From an uncultured Bacteroidota bacterium (lineage in GTDB: Bacteria > Bacteroidota > Bacteroidia > Bacteroidales > Bacteroidaceae), in NCBI GenBank assembly GCA_947168315.1, contig CAMVLL010000011.1, positions 1 through 40,677 of the forward strand: a DNA stretch of 40,677 nt, in the 5' to 3' direction. The notes beneath the pieces are model-generated. The model ran no database searches. It saw only the letters and a list, made by a program, of their open reading frames with translations, and had not been told where the DNA came from. The number at the start of each line of letters is the position of its first letter. The stretch's first letter is position 1. The position numbers were made by a program, and so were the translations under genes. Positions 32,331 to 40,574 of this stretch are shown here, piece after piece.

Positions 32331-32656
32331 ATTATCCTCATAGGTCATTTTGCGGATTTTCGGCCTGGTGAACCCTAAGGGTTCACCTTTTTGATTTTTT
32401 CGACTTTACAATTATTTGATTATAAATGAATTATAAAGTCGGTGAAGGTGAAGGGTATTTTTTTATTTCAGTGCATAGGGAGGTTTTACGATAACGGGAA
32501 CGTTAACGATAACACAAGGTCATCCCTACAGAAATTCAATAATAACTTTCTATTATCGAGTTTTTCTTTTCAGAATTTGAGTTTTTGAAGCCGAATGTCG
32601 AGTTTTTGAGCTCAAAATTCAAGTTTTTGAAGTCAAACATCGAGTTTTGTAAAGGG
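32331..32656 (-). repeat. Dispersed intergenic element, copy B (inverted relative to copy A)
   Basis: This matches copy A (11611-12020) read on the minus strand. It fills the gap between rubredoxin and the GH88 gene, again two convergent genes. Parts in element order: iterons (32543-32647), the TTTCTGTAGGG block, a short variable middle with two CGATAAC words and the palindrome CGTTAACG, the CCTTCACCTTCACC block (32441-32454), a hairpin GACTTTA-x-AATT/AATT-x-TAAAGTC (32402-32440), the perfect hairpin GGTGAACCC/GGGTTCACC (32367-32387), and the conserved end. No coding gene is visible. Confidence 0.85.
32543..32647 (-). repeat. Five tandem 21-bp iterons (copy B)
   Basis: In element order the units start at 32647, 32626, 32605, 32584 and 32563 and read downward. 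Against copy A the mismatches per unit are 1, 1, 2, 1 and 3. Confidence 0.8.
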
Positions 32657-32663
32657 TGGATGA

Positions 32664-32697
32664 AGAAAAAAAGGCTGCACCCTTTTAGATGCAGCCT
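32664..32697 (-). terminator. Terminator of the GH88 gene
   Basis: The 8-bp stem AGGCTGCA/TGCAGCCT (32672-32679 with 32690-32697) is followed on the minus strand by a run of seven T residues, then CTTC. Confidence 0.85.
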
Positions 32698-32717
32698 ATT
32701 ATCTTGATGAAAAAAAC

Positions 32718-33914
32718 TTATTGCAATAACTTCTTCAAACGAAGCAGTGCCTCGATATAGTAATAATCAGCATAGGTTAAAGGAACATCAACTTCTGAAT
32801 GCCCCGGCTTGCTACCAACTGAATGTTTCAAAATAAAGTTGCAGTTAGTACCAACCTCTGCCATAAAATCATCCGATGTCAAGGTCTTCAGAATCTGACA
32901 TGCCAAATCGAAATAAGCCTTTGACTCATCACCTTCAACGAACTGACTCAACTCGATCAATGCTGATGCGATGATAGAACCTGCAGATGCATCACGCTCC
33001 TCATTCGGAATATTAGGTGCATTAAAGTCCCAGTAAGGAACCTTGTCGGCTGGAAGATTCGGGTGATTCATGATAAACTGTGCAATATGTCTTGCCTGCT
33101 CCAGATACTCAGCTTTCTTAGTCTCACGATACATCATTGTAAAACCATAAAGTCCCCAAGCCTGACCTCTTGCCCAAGAAGATTCGTCGGCATAGCCTTG
33201 AGCTGTCTGACGAGCCAGTACTTCTGTTGTCAATGTATCATAATTCACCACATGATATGTGCTGAAATCATCACGGAAGTGATTCTTGATAGTTACGTGA
33301 GCGTGGCTATTAGCAATCTCATCATATTTTGGATCCTTTGTAATCTTGCTTACTTCCTCCAGGAACTCCAAGTTCATCATATTATCGATGATAACCGGGC
33401 ATTGCCATCTCTTGCTTGAGCCCCAAGACTGGATGATTCCGATATTCGGGCGGAAGCGGGTACAAAGAGAGTTAGCACCTTGGATAAGTACATTCTTATA
33501 ATATTCGTCACCTGAGAGCCGATAAGCATGTCCATAACTACAATACAGCATAAAACCAAGGTCGTGTGTACCTGTGTTGAACTGCTCCTTTTCTACCCTG
33601 CGGGTGTAATTATCAGCCAAAGTCTTCAAAGACTCATCACCTGTGTATTCATAAAGCATCCAAAGTTCGCCTGGGAAGAACCCACTGCACCACCAACTAG
33701 AGTTGGAAGTAACGAAAGCACCGTCTTTTCCAATGGTACGTGGAAGTTTATCAGGCTGGCTCATCAGGTCGGCAGCCATTAACTTCACTTGAGCCAAGCT
33801 ACGGTCAAGACCTTTATCAATCATTCCCTGTAATGAATCCTTTGCAGGCTCATTCTTGCAGGAGAAACCTATGGCAATTAACAATGCCAAGCTAAGATAA
33901 ATCAGTTTTTTCAT
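32718..33914 (-). CDS. GH88 unsaturated glucuronyl hydrolase-like lipoprotein
   Basis: 398 aa. MKKLIYLSLALLIAIGFSC is a lipoprotein signal (Cys19). The (alpha/alpha)6 barrel carries the two family aspartates: Asp118 in GTHDLGF and Asp177 in VIIDNMMNLE, spaced like Asp88/Asp149 of Bacillus UGL. SSWARGQAWGLYGF is also typical. GH88 enzymes hydrate unsaturated uronic acids released by polysaccharide lyases from glycosaminoglycans or plant gums. No lyase or susCD pair is next to it in the window. Transcribed alone, with its own terminator. Confidence 0.92.
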   Translation of the reverse strand: MKKLIYLSLALLIAIGFSCKNEPAKDSLQGMIDKGLDRSLAQVKLMAADLMSQPDKLPRTIGKDGAFVTSNSSWWCSGFFPGELWMLYEYTGDESLKTLADNYTRRVEKEQFNTGTHDLGFMLYCSYGHAYRLSGDEYYKNVLIQGANSLCTRFRPNIGIIQSWGSSKRWQCPVIIDNMMNLEFLEEVSKITKDPKYDEIANSHAHVTIKNHFRDDFSTYHVVNYDTLTTEVLARQTAQGYADESSWARGQAWGLYGFTMMYRETKKAEYLEQARHIAQFIMNHPNLPADKVPYWDFNAPNIPNEERDASAGSIIASALIELSQFVEGDESKAYFDLACQILKTLTSDDFMAEVGTNCNFILKHSVGSKPGHSEVDVPLTYADYYYIEALLRLKKLLQ

Positions 33915-34024
33915 GATACATTATTTAATATAGACAAATACCACACTTGTTTATTTTTACAAAAATACAAAAAAACATTTAATACCAGTTTCTAAACGAA
34001 AATAATTCACACAAACTTAATAGA

Positions 34025-34056
34025 AACAAAAAAAGCGTACCGGTAAGGTACGCTTT
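34025..34056 (-). terminator. Terminator of pnp
   Basis: A 10-bp stem AAAGCGTACC/GGTACGCTTT (34032-34041 with 34047-34056) is followed on the minus strand by seven T residues, G, then TTTC. Confidence 0.9.
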
Positions 34057-34074
34057 CATATAGAAGATAACTTG

Positions 34075-36357
34075 TTATTCTTCGTTATTGCGTTGCTCTT
34101 TCTGATGAGGTCTGTTCGGACGGCGCTCTCTACGATCACCGTTCTGTGGACGACGCTCTCTGTTTTGAGGACGCTCTGGACGTTCAGCACGTTCCGGACG
34201 TTCTGGGCGCTCTTGATAACCTTCCGGTTTTGGGAGCAAAGCACGACGAGACAATTTGAACTTACCAGTCTTCGGGTCGATATCAACCAACTTCACGCTG
34301 ATGGTATCACCTTCCTTCAAACCTGATTCCTCGATAGTCTCCAAACGTTTCCAATCGATTTCAGAGATATGTAACAAACCATCCTTACCAGGCAAGAACT
34401 CTACGAACACACCGTAAGGCATAATTGACTGAACCTTACCTTCGTAAACCTCACCAACTTCAGGAACTGCTACAATACCCTTGATCATCTTCATAGCTGC
34501 ATCAATACTATCTTTGTTGGCAGCAGCTACTTCTACATGACCACCATCAGCCTGTTCCTCAATAGTAATGGTAGCACCTGTTACTTCCTGCATGTTCTGA
34601 ATGATCTTTCCGCCCGGGCCAATCACTGCACCGATAAACTCCTTCGGGATAACCAAAGATTCGATGCGTGGAGCATGTGGTTTCAGATCTGCACGAGGCT
34701 CAGCGATGCATTCAGTCAACTTACCCAAGATGAACTCGCGACCTTCCTTAGCTTGAAGCAATGCCTTCTCAAGAATGTCATAAGAAAGACCATCCACCTT
34801 GATATCCATCTGAGTAGCTGTGATACCATCACGAGTACCAGTTACCTTGAAGTCCATATCACCCAAGTGATCCTCATCACCCAAGATATCAGAAAGGACA
34901 GCATACTTATCACTCTTATCATCTTTGATCAATCCCATTGCGATACCAGAAACCGGCTTCTTGATAGGTACACCAGCATCCATCAATGCCAATGTTCCAG
35001 CGCAAACGGTTGCCATAGATGATGAGCCGTTAGATTCCAGGATATCTGAAACCAGACGAACACAATACGGATAGTTTTCAGGAATCTGACCCTTCAATGC
35101 GCGCCATGCCAAATGACCGTGACCAATCTCACGACGGCCTACGCCACGTTGAGCCTTAGCCTCACCTGTAGCAAAAGGCGGGAAGTTGTAGTGCAACAAG
35201 AAACGTTGTTTGCTTTGGTCGAGTACATCGTCGATAATCTTCTCGTCCAACTTCGTACCGAGTGTACAAGTTGACAAGGACTGAGTCTCACCACGTGTAA
35301 AGATAGAAGATCCGTGAGGACCTGGCAGCGGACTAACCTCGCACCAGATAGGACGAATCTCAGTAGTCTTACGACCATCGAGACGTTTACCTTCATCCAA
35401 TACACAACGACGCATTGCATTACGCATCACATCATGATAGTAACGTTCCATCATTGCCTCTTTCTCTGCCAACTCATCCTCAGAAAGTTCAGTATGAGCA
35501 GCTATATACTTCTCTTTGAAGTCGGCAAGGATCTGATCAAAAGCCTCAGCGCGAGCATGCTTGTCGAGGGCTTTCTCTGTGATATCATAAGCAGGCTGAT
35601 AGAGTTCGTTCTCCATTTGAGCGCGAAGTTCCTCATCGTTTACTTCATGATCATATTCACGTTTCACAGTAGAGCCAACTTCTTCTGCCAATTCCATCTG
35701 AGCCTTACATTGAACCTTAATAGCTTCGTGAGCAGCTTTCAAAGCGTTGAGCAAGTCTTGCTCACCTACTTCGTTCATCTCACCTTCCACCATCATGATA
35801 TTCTCATATGTTGCACCAACCATCAAATCCATATCTGCCTTCTCAAGTTGGTCAAATGTAGGATTAATAACAAATTCGCCATCAATTCTTGCTACTCTTA
35901 CCTCTGAGATCGGGCCACCGAATGGGATATCAGAGACAGCCAGTGCAGCCGAAGCAGCCAAACCAGCCAATGCATCAGGCATATCTACGCCGTCAGCTGA
36001 GAAAAGAATGATGTTTACATAAACTTCTGCATGGTAATTGTCCGGGAACAATGGACGGAGAGCACGGTCAACCAGACGGCTCGTCAAAATCTCATAATCA
36101 GAAGCTTTACCTTCACGTTTCGTGAAACCGCCAGGGAACCGTCCAAAAGCTGAGAACTTTTCCTTATAGTCAACCTGCAGCGGCATAAAATCTGTACCGG
36201 GAACTGCATCTTTTGCTGCACAAACAGTAGCCAACAACATGGTGTTGCCCATGCGGAGCATAACAGAACCGTCTGCCTGTTTTGCCAGCTTTCCCGTTTC
36301 GAGTGTGATGGTTCTTCCATCAGAAAGCTCGATTGTCTTCACAATAGGATTAATCAT
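34075..36357 (-). CDS. pnp: Polyribonucleotide nucleotidyltransferase (PNPase)
   Basis: 760 aa from ATG at 36357. An in-frame ATG at 36381 is only about a dozen bases below the -7 box, so the later one is preferred. Two RNase PH-like domains flank a helical domain. A KH domain ([20 protein letters not shown]) and an S1 domain ([20 protein letters not shown]) follow. The last 55 residues are low-complexity, rich in Arg, Glu, Pro and Asn, with repeated ERPER and ERRP units. PNPase degrades and tails RNA with phosphate. The tail may bind RNA or an RNA helicase. Confidence 0.97.
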   Translation of the reverse strand: MINPIVKTIELSDGRTITLETGKLAKQADGSVMLRMGNTMLLATVCAAKDAVPGTDFMPLQVDYKEKFSAFGRFPGGFTKREGKASDYEILTSRLVDRALRPLFPDNYHAEVYVNIILFSADGVDMPDALAGLAASAALAVSDIPFGGPISEVRVARIDGEFVINPTFDQLEKADMDLMVGATYENIMMVEGEMNEVGEQDLLNALKAAHEAIKVQCKAQMELAEEVGSTVKREYDHEVNDEELRAQMENELYQPAYDITEKALDKHARAEAFDQILADFKEKYIAAHTELSEDELAEKEAMMERYYHDVMRNAMRRCVLDEGKRLDGRKTTEIRPIWCEVSPLPGPHGSSIFTRGETQSLSTCTLGTKLDEKIIDDVLDQSKQRFLLHYNFPPFATGEAKAQRGVGRREIGHGHLAWRALKGQIPENYPYCVRLVSDILESNGSSSMATVCAGTLALMDAGVPIKKPVSGIAMGLIKDDKSDKYAVLSDILGDEDHLGDMDFKVTGTRDGITATQMDIKVDGLSYDILEKALLQAKEGREFILGKLTECIAEPRADLKPHAPRIESLVIPKEFIGAVIGPGGKIIQNMQEVTGATITIEEQADGGHVEVAAANKDSIDAAMKMIKGIVAVPEVGEVYEGKVQSIMPYGVFVEFLPGKDGLLHISEIDWKRLETIEESGLKEGDTISVKLVDIDPKTGKFKLSRRALLPKPEGYQERPERPERAERPERPQNRERRPQNGDRRERRPNRPHQKEQRNNEE

Positions 36358-36393
36358 AATAAAATTTTTATCTTTATACATCTAAAATTCGTG

Positions 36394-36401
36394 CAAAGAT
36401 A
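36394..36401 (-). promoter_or_regulatory. -7 element of the pnp promoter
   Basis: TATCTTTG on the minus strand is an exact match to TAnnTTTG. The -33 box is not obvious. It supports the start at 36357. Confidence 0.55.
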
Positions 36402-36496
36402 ACCATTTATTTACATACGGAACGGGTTCTTGCATAAAATCTTACACAAATTATCGTTTTTTTTCATTTCGTCGTCATAAAAACGAAAGTTTGCAC

Positions 36497-36504
36497 TATA
36501 TTTG
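36497..36504 (+). promoter_or_regulatory. -7 element of the thioredoxin-fold lipoprotein gene
   Basis: TATATTTG matches the consensus. It leaves too little leader for the ATG at 36509, so the start at 36530 is favoured. Confidence 0.5.
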
Positions 36505-36529
36505 CACGATGAAATTAAAAATACAATTT

Positions 36530-37681
36530 ATGAAAAAGAACGCATATTTAATCATGGCTTTATTTCTAGGCCTTGCTGCTTGTGACAGCGAACCTAAATT
36601 TCTCGTCGAAGGTGAAGTGAACGGTGCCGAAAGCCAGACACTATACTTTGAGGAATCAAGCCTTGAGGGAATTGTCACTTTGGATTCAATGAAGCTAAAG
36701 GAAAACGGTACTTTCCGGTTCACGCAAAAACGTCCGGAAGCTCCTGAGTTCTACCGTATCCGTCTCAATAACAATGTTATCAATTTCGCTGTCGACTCTA
36801 CCGAAACCGTTAAGATCAAGGCGAATGCAAGCGACTTCCCTATCGGCTATACCATCGAAGGATCAAACAGCAATAAGAAGATTAAAGAACTGGTTTTGCT
36901 TCAGTCCGAACTTCAAACGAAGGTAAATCAACTTTCACAGAACCGTGATATCCCTGCCGGTATCTTGCAGGAGAATATCAACACACTGGTTAACGAATAC
37001 AAGGATCACGTTAAGAAGAACTATATCTTTGCTGAGCCTAACGAGCCATACGCATACTTCGCATTGTTCCAGACTTTGAACGGCTACCTTATCTACAATC
37101 CACTTTCTGATAAGGAAGATATAAAGTGCTTTGCAGCCGTAGCAACGAGTTTGAATAATGCTTATCCACACTCCGACCGTTCAAAGAACCTATATAACAT
37201 GGTTATCAAGGGTATGAAGAACACTCGTCCACCGAAAGTTGAGGAAATCAATGTTTCGGAAGACAAGATCAGTGAGACAAGCCTTATCAATATCGAGTTG
37301 AAAGGTGTGAACAATCAGGTTTACAACTTGACCGACTTAAAAGGCAAGGTCGTATTGCTCGATTTTACCGTATACAACAATGCGATGTCACCTGCACACA
37401 ACCTGGCATTACGTGAGTTGTATAACAAATATGCTTCAAAAGGACTTGAGATCTATCAGGTTTCTCTGGATGGCGACGAGCATTTCTGGAAGACTCAAGC
37501 AGACAACTTGCCATGGATTTGTGTTCGTGATGCTAACGGTATTTATTCAACATATGTTTCACTATACGGTGTGAACAATTTACCAGCTTTATTCCTTATC
37601 AATAAGGATAACGAGTTGAGGAAACGTTACGATGCTGATAGCCAAGTAGATATCGAAAAAGATATTCAATCTATGCTTTAA
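36530..37681 (+). CDS. TlpA/AhpC-like lipoprotein with N-terminal DUF4369-type domain, no CxxC
   Basis: 383 aa from the ATG at 36530 (MKKNAYLIMALFLGLAAC, lipobox at Cys18). Residues about 22-120 (FLVEGEVNGAESQTLYFEE...) resemble DUF4369. The C-terminal third is a thioredoxin fold: KGKVVLLDFTVYNNAMSP followed by GLEIYQVSLDGDEHFW and NNLPALFLINKDNEL with the cis-Pro loop. At the place of the usual WCGPC active site the sequence is YNNAMSP, so there is no redox cysteine pair. It is therefore unlikely to be a thiol-disulfide oxidoreductase; a binding or structural role is more probable. Upstream of greA, on the same strand. Confidence 0.82.
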   Translation: MKKNAYLIMALFLGLAACDSEPKFLVEGEVNGAESQTLYFEESSLEGIVTLDSMKLKENGTFRFTQKRPEAPEFYRIRLNNNVINFAVDSTETVKIKANASDFPIGYTIEGSNSNKKIKELVLLQSELQTKVNQLSQNRDIPAGILQENINTLVNEYKDHVKKNYIFAEPNEPYAYFALFQTLNGYLIYNPLSDKEDIKCFAAVATSLNNAYPHSDRSKNLYNMVIKGMKNTRPPKVEEINVSEDKISETSLINIELKGVNNQVYNLTDLKGKVVLLDFTVYNNAMSPAHNLALRELYNKYASKGLEIYQVSLDGDEHFWKTQADNLPWICVRDANGIYSTYVSLYGVNNLPALFLINKDNELRKRYDADSQVDIEKDIQSML

Positions 37682-37733
37682 GTTGAAAAAAGAATGTTTT
37701 TCAAATAAAAATGTTTTAAAACAGCATAAAAAT

Positions 37734-37764
37734 TTTGAATTATCATATTTAGATTGTATATTTG
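37734..37764 (+). promoter_or_regulatory. greA promoter (TTTG-N19-TAnnTTTG)
   Basis: -33 TTTG at 37734-37737, 19 bases, -7 TATATTTG at 37757-37764. Transcription should start near 37771, 15 bases before the leader hairpin. Confidence 0.8.
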
Positions 37765-37785
37765 CAAAACATTATAGCAAAGGGG

Positions 37786-37822
37786 TTCCGACATGCAGAA
37801 TGTCGGAATTCTTTTTGTTTTT
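37786..37822 (+). promoter_or_regulatory. Terminator/attenuator in the greA leader
   Basis: A perfect 9-bp stem TTCCGACAT/ATGTCGGAA (37786-37794 with 37800-37808) has a 5-nt loop, followed by TTCTTTTTGTTTTTG. It lies between the greA promoter and the greA start codon. The transcript would end after about 50 bases unless read-through occurs, giving a short leader RNA. No second promoter is visible between the hairpin and greA. Confidence 0.7.
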
Positions 37823-37860
37823 GTCTCATTTTGGAAAATAAGAAATAAGGAGGAAATATT

Positions 37861-38325
37861 ATGGCATACATGTCAGAAGAGGGTTACCAACAATTGGTAA
37901 AAGAATTACGGTACTTAGAGGCCGTTGAGCGTCCAAAGATAAAGGAGGCTATTGCAGAAGCACGCGACAAAGGAGACTTGTCAGAGAATGCAGAATATGA
38001 TGCAGCCAAAGAGGCTCAGGGTATTCTGGAAGCAAAAATCAACAAGTTGAAGAGTGATATCAGCGATGCTAAGATTATTGACACATCGAAGTTGAAGAAC
38101 GATACCATTCAGATCCTTAGCAAGGTTGAGTTGAAGAACGTCAAGAACAAGATGAAGATGGAATACACCATCGTTCCAGAGCAGGAAGCTAACCTGAAGT
38201 TAGGAAAGATTTCTGTGAACACTCCGATTGCACAAGGTCTGATCGGTAAGAAAGTTGGTGATGTTGTTGAGATTCAGATTCCGAAGGGAACTATCACATT
38301 AGAAGTATTGAACATTTCGTTTTAA
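37861..38325 (+). CDS. greA: Transcription elongation factor GreA
   Basis: 154 aa, normal size. The N-terminal coiled coil contains GDLSENAEYDAAKEAQ, with the acidic tip residues that reach the polymerase secondary channel. The C-terminal FKBP-like domain ends with GDVVEIQIPKGTITLEVL. GreA rescues backtracked RNA polymerase by stimulating transcript cleavage. A strong Shine-Dalgarno AAGGAGG (37847-37853) lies 7 bases upstream, rare in this group. Its leader carries an intrinsic terminator. Confidence 0.97.
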   Translation: MAYMSEEGYQQLVKELRYLEAVERPKIKEAIAEARDKGDLSENAEYDAAKEAQGILEAKINKLKSDISDAKIIDTSKLKNDTIQILSKVELKNVKNKMKMEYTIVPEQEANLKLGKISVNTPIAQGLIGKKVGDVVEIQIPKGTITLEVLNISF

Positions 38326-38329
38326 CACT

Positions 38330-38366
38330 AAGGCAAACCTGCTTTATGCGGGCTTGCCTTTTTAAC
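38330..38366 (+). terminator. Terminator between greA and the HIT gene
   Basis: AAGGCAA pairs with TTGCCTT (38330-38336 with 38354-38360), with further inner pairs CC/GG and GC/GC, then TTTTTAAC. The HIT gene starts 12 bases later without an obvious promoter, so it may depend on read-through. Confidence 0.8.
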
Positions 38367-38377
38367 ATTATACCATT

Positions 38378-38782
38378 ATGGCTACCATATTCAGTAAGAT
38401 TGCCGCTGGAGAGATTCCCAGCTATAAGATCGCAGAAGATGACCGCTTTTATGCATTTTTGGATATCAATCCGCTGGTAAAAGGTCATACGCTCGTCATT
38501 CCTAAGAAGGAAGTAGACTATCTTTTTGATTTAGACGATGACACCTTAGCCGCTATGCAAGTATTTGCCAAAGGTGTAGCTGCTGCCATCAAGCAGGTTT
38601 GTCCTTGTATCAAGGTCGGACAGGCTGTTCTTGGCTTGGAAGTCCCTCATGCACACATCCATCTGATTCCTATCAACAAGGAAACAGACATGCTGTTCTC
38701 CAATCCGAAGTTGAAACTCACTCAAGAAGAGTTCCAGAAGATTGCATCAGCCATCCATGCTGCTTGGGAAAGCAACCGTTAA
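38378..38782 (+). CDS. HIT-family nucleotide hydrolase
   Basis: 134 aa. The histidine triad is PHAHIHL (His91, His93, His95), with the family N-terminus FSKIAAGEIPSYKIAEDD. HIT/HINT proteins cleave nucleoside phosphoramidates or dinucleoside polyphosphates, with the second His of the triad as nucleophile. Cys75 and Cys77 are not in a zinc pattern. It lies after greA and converges on manC. Confidence 0.93.
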   Translation: MATIFSKIAAGEIPSYKIAEDDRFYAFLDINPLVKGHTLVIPKKEVDYLFDLDDDTLAAMQVFAKGVAAAIKQVCPCIKVGQAVLGLEVPHAHIHLIPINKETDMLFSNPKLKLTQEEFQKIASAIHAAWESNR

Positions 38783-38805
38783 AAACCCTCTTTCTTATAT
38801 AAAAG

Positions 38806-38835
38806 AAGCCGCTTGAGTTTACAAGCGGCTTTATT
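38806..38835. terminator. Bidirectional terminator between the HIT gene and manC
   Basis: A perfect 10-bp stem AAGCCGCTTG/CAAGCGGCTT (38806-38815 with 38822-38831) has T-rich runs on both sides: TTATTATTTTATT on the plus strand and CTTTTATATAAG on the minus. Confidence 0.9.
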
Positions 38836-38852
38836 ATTTTATTCAATTTTGC

Positions 38853-39896
38853 TTAGATAAAATCATCTCCCTTCTTCATCTGCAACTCATTAAAGTATTT
38901 GCGAAGAGAGCCCACGTTCTCCTTTTTACATATCAGCAAAACACCCTTATTATAGGCCACCAAATAGCCATCCAATCCTTGGATGATAGCGACCGAATCT
39001 TTCGGCATGGAAACCATGTTGTTCTGACTATCATGCAACAAAGCCTCACCACTCATGACGGCATTCTTGTCCTCATCTTTCGGTGTCTCCTCATAGAGAG
39101 AGTCCCAAGTACCGAGGTCGGCCCAGCCAAAGTCGCACAACTGCACGTAAACATTGTTGGCTTTTTCCATGATTGCATAATCAATTGAAATGTTTGGACA
39201 AGAAGAGAAACCACCTTCCTCACGTCCTCCCAACTTGGCACAAATATCCGGAGTCAGTTCTCGGAACGATTCGAGGATTGTCTGCACATTCCAGAGGAAG
39301 ATACCCGAATTCCAATAGAACTCACCACTATCTACAAACATCTTAGCGAACTCCAACTCCGGCTTTTCAATAAAGGTCTTCACTTTGAAGAACCCATCGA
39401 TAGCCTCATCAGCTACCTGTAAATAACCATACTCTGTCACCGGACGATTTGGTCGGATACCCAAAGTAAGCAAATACGGCTTCTGATCAACAAAACTCAA
39501 TCCTCTTTGGATAGCCTCCAGGAATTCCGGTTCCTTAATGATAAGGTGATCGGTTGGAGCCACGATGACATTTGCGTTCCTGTCACGTTGGGCAATATGA
39601 TAAGAAGCCAAAGCAATACTTGGAGCGGTATTCCGATGTGAAGGTTCCAATATGATTTGCGATTCGTCTAGTTCCGGTAATTGTTCGTGTACCAATTGCT
39701 TATAGCTTTCATTTGTCGTGACAAAAATATTTTCTATAGGAATTATTTTTTTATACCGGTCAAACGTCTGTTGGATAAGGGTTCGTCCTGTCCCGAAAAA
39801 GTCCATAAACTGTTTAGGTAACGAATATCTGCTGACGGGCCAGAATCTGCGTCCAACGCCCCCTCCCATAATAATACAATAACACTTATTATCCAT
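38853..39896 (-). CDS. manC: Mannose-1-phosphate guanylyltransferase (ManC type)
   Basis: 347 aa, the shorter single-function form without the isomerase domain. The nucleotidyltransferase loop MGGGVGRRFWPVSRYSLPKQ (residues 10-29), VAPTDHLI and the sugar-binding FIEKPE are present. It makes GDP-mannose from mannose-1-phosphate and GTP. GDP-mannose feeds capsule and O-glycan synthesis and is also the de novo route to GDP-fucose, parallel to the Fkp salvage route in this window. Transcribed alone from 39920-39950. Confidence 0.94.
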   Translation of the reverse strand: MDNKCYCIIMGGGVGRRFWPVSRYSLPKQFMDFFGTGRTLIQQTFDRYKKIIPIENIFVTTNESYKQLVHEQLPELDESQIILEPSHRNTAPSIALASYHIAQRDRNANVIVAPTDHLIIKEPEFLEAIQRGLSFVDQKPYLLTLGIRPNRPVTEYGYLQVADEAIDGFFKVKTFIEKPELEFAKMFVDSGEFYWNSGIFLWNVQTILESFRELTPDICAKLGGREEGGFSSCPNISIDYAIMEKANNVYVQLCDFGWADLGTWDSLYEETPKDEDKNAVMSGEALLHDSQNNMVSMPKDSVAIIQGLDGYLVAYNKGVLLICKKENVGSLRKYFNELQMKKGDDFI

Positions 39897-39919
39897 GAGC
39901 GAACGATTAATATATGCTG

Positions 39920-39950
39920 TAAATATAAGGGTTATTTTTTATAATCCAAC
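39920..39950 (-). promoter_or_regulatory. Probable manC promoter
   Basis: On the minus strand GTTG (39947-39950), 19 bases, then TATATTTA (39920-39927). Each box is one base off consensus, with ideal spacing. Confidence 0.5.
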
Positions 39951-40007
39951 ATAAAGAAAGTTTAAAAAGTTGAAAGCCCATCTTTTTATAAAAAAAGTGA
40001 TATAAAA

Positions 40008-40038
40008 TTTGCAGATATAAAAAAATAGCGTACCTTTG
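40008..40038 (+). promoter_or_regulatory. tRNA-Leu promoter (TTTG-N19-TAnnTTTG)
   Basis: -33 TTTG at 40008-40011, 19 bases, -7 TACCTTTG at 40031-40038: an exact match, 21 bases before the mature tRNA 5' end. Confidence 0.85.
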
Positions 40039-40059
40039 CATCCGCAATCGATAAAAATT

Positions 40060-40143
40060 GCCCAGATGGCGGAATCGGTAGACGCGCTGGTCTCAAACAC
40101 CAGTGGATTCACTTCCATCCCGGTTCGACCCCGGGTCTGGGTA
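40060..40143 (+). tRNA. tRNA-Leu (anticodon CAA)
   Basis: 84 nt. Acceptor GCCCAGA pairs with TCTGGGT (G1-U72 wobble), discriminator A73, and CCA is not encoded. The anticodon stem CTGGT/ACCAG holds the loop CTCAAAC, anticodon CAA, decoding UUG. The long variable arm TGGA/TCCA marks a class II tRNA. The T arm is CCCGG-TTCGACC-CCGGG. Flanked by a consensus promoter and a strong terminator, it forms a single-gene unit. Confidence 0.97.
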
Positions 40144-40161
40144 CAAGGTTAGCCTGAACAG

Positions 40162-40208
40162 AATTGCTAAATCCTTTATTGACAAGGATTTAGCAATTTT
40201 TCTTTTTT
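40162..40208 (+). terminator. Terminator of the tRNA-Leu gene
   Basis: A perfect 15-bp stem AATTGCTAAATCCTT/AAGGATTTAGCAATT (40162-40176 with 40184-40198) has a 7-nt loop, then a run of T residues with one C. Confidence 0.95.
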
Positions 40209-40212
40209 CGAA

Positions 40213-40234
40213 TTTCCCCACATTTTCCCCACAT
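40213..40234 (+). repeat. Tandem 11-bp direct repeat next to tRNA-Leu
   Basis: TTTCCCCACAT occurs twice without a gap (40213-40223, 40224-40234). It lies five bases past the tRNA terminator, in a gene-poor stretch (40209-40574) where I find no reliable gene. Such short repeats near a tRNA can be integrase arm sites left by a mobile element; that reading is inference. Confidence 0.6.
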
Positions 40235-40574
40235 CTGCAACAAATTACATGTATAGATAGTCATAACCGATCTGCAACATTCTCAATCATTGGAATAATC
40301 CCAGTATAGAAAAAATTTTTTAATTGAAAAACAAATATTGTGTTTTTTGTGTCTTCGCCTGTTCGCTCTTTAATATCTTTCATACGTTCCTAACTAATTT
40401 TTACATCCTGCTAACCATAAATAAGTTGTACAAATTGTTCAATAGGAGAGTTTAATTGTCCAACTGTATATTGAATAGATAACATCATTCCTGAAGTCAA
40501 TTATTACATGAACAACAAATGCGGCTGCAATAATTGTAATTACAATGTTTTTTATTTCATTAATGGAACATCCT

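Noticed and set aside
40261-40383. 40-aa frame on the minus strand (MKDIKERTGEDTKN...)
   Set aside because: Too short and unrecognised, without a ribosome site or promoter; kept only as part of the remnant-like stretch.
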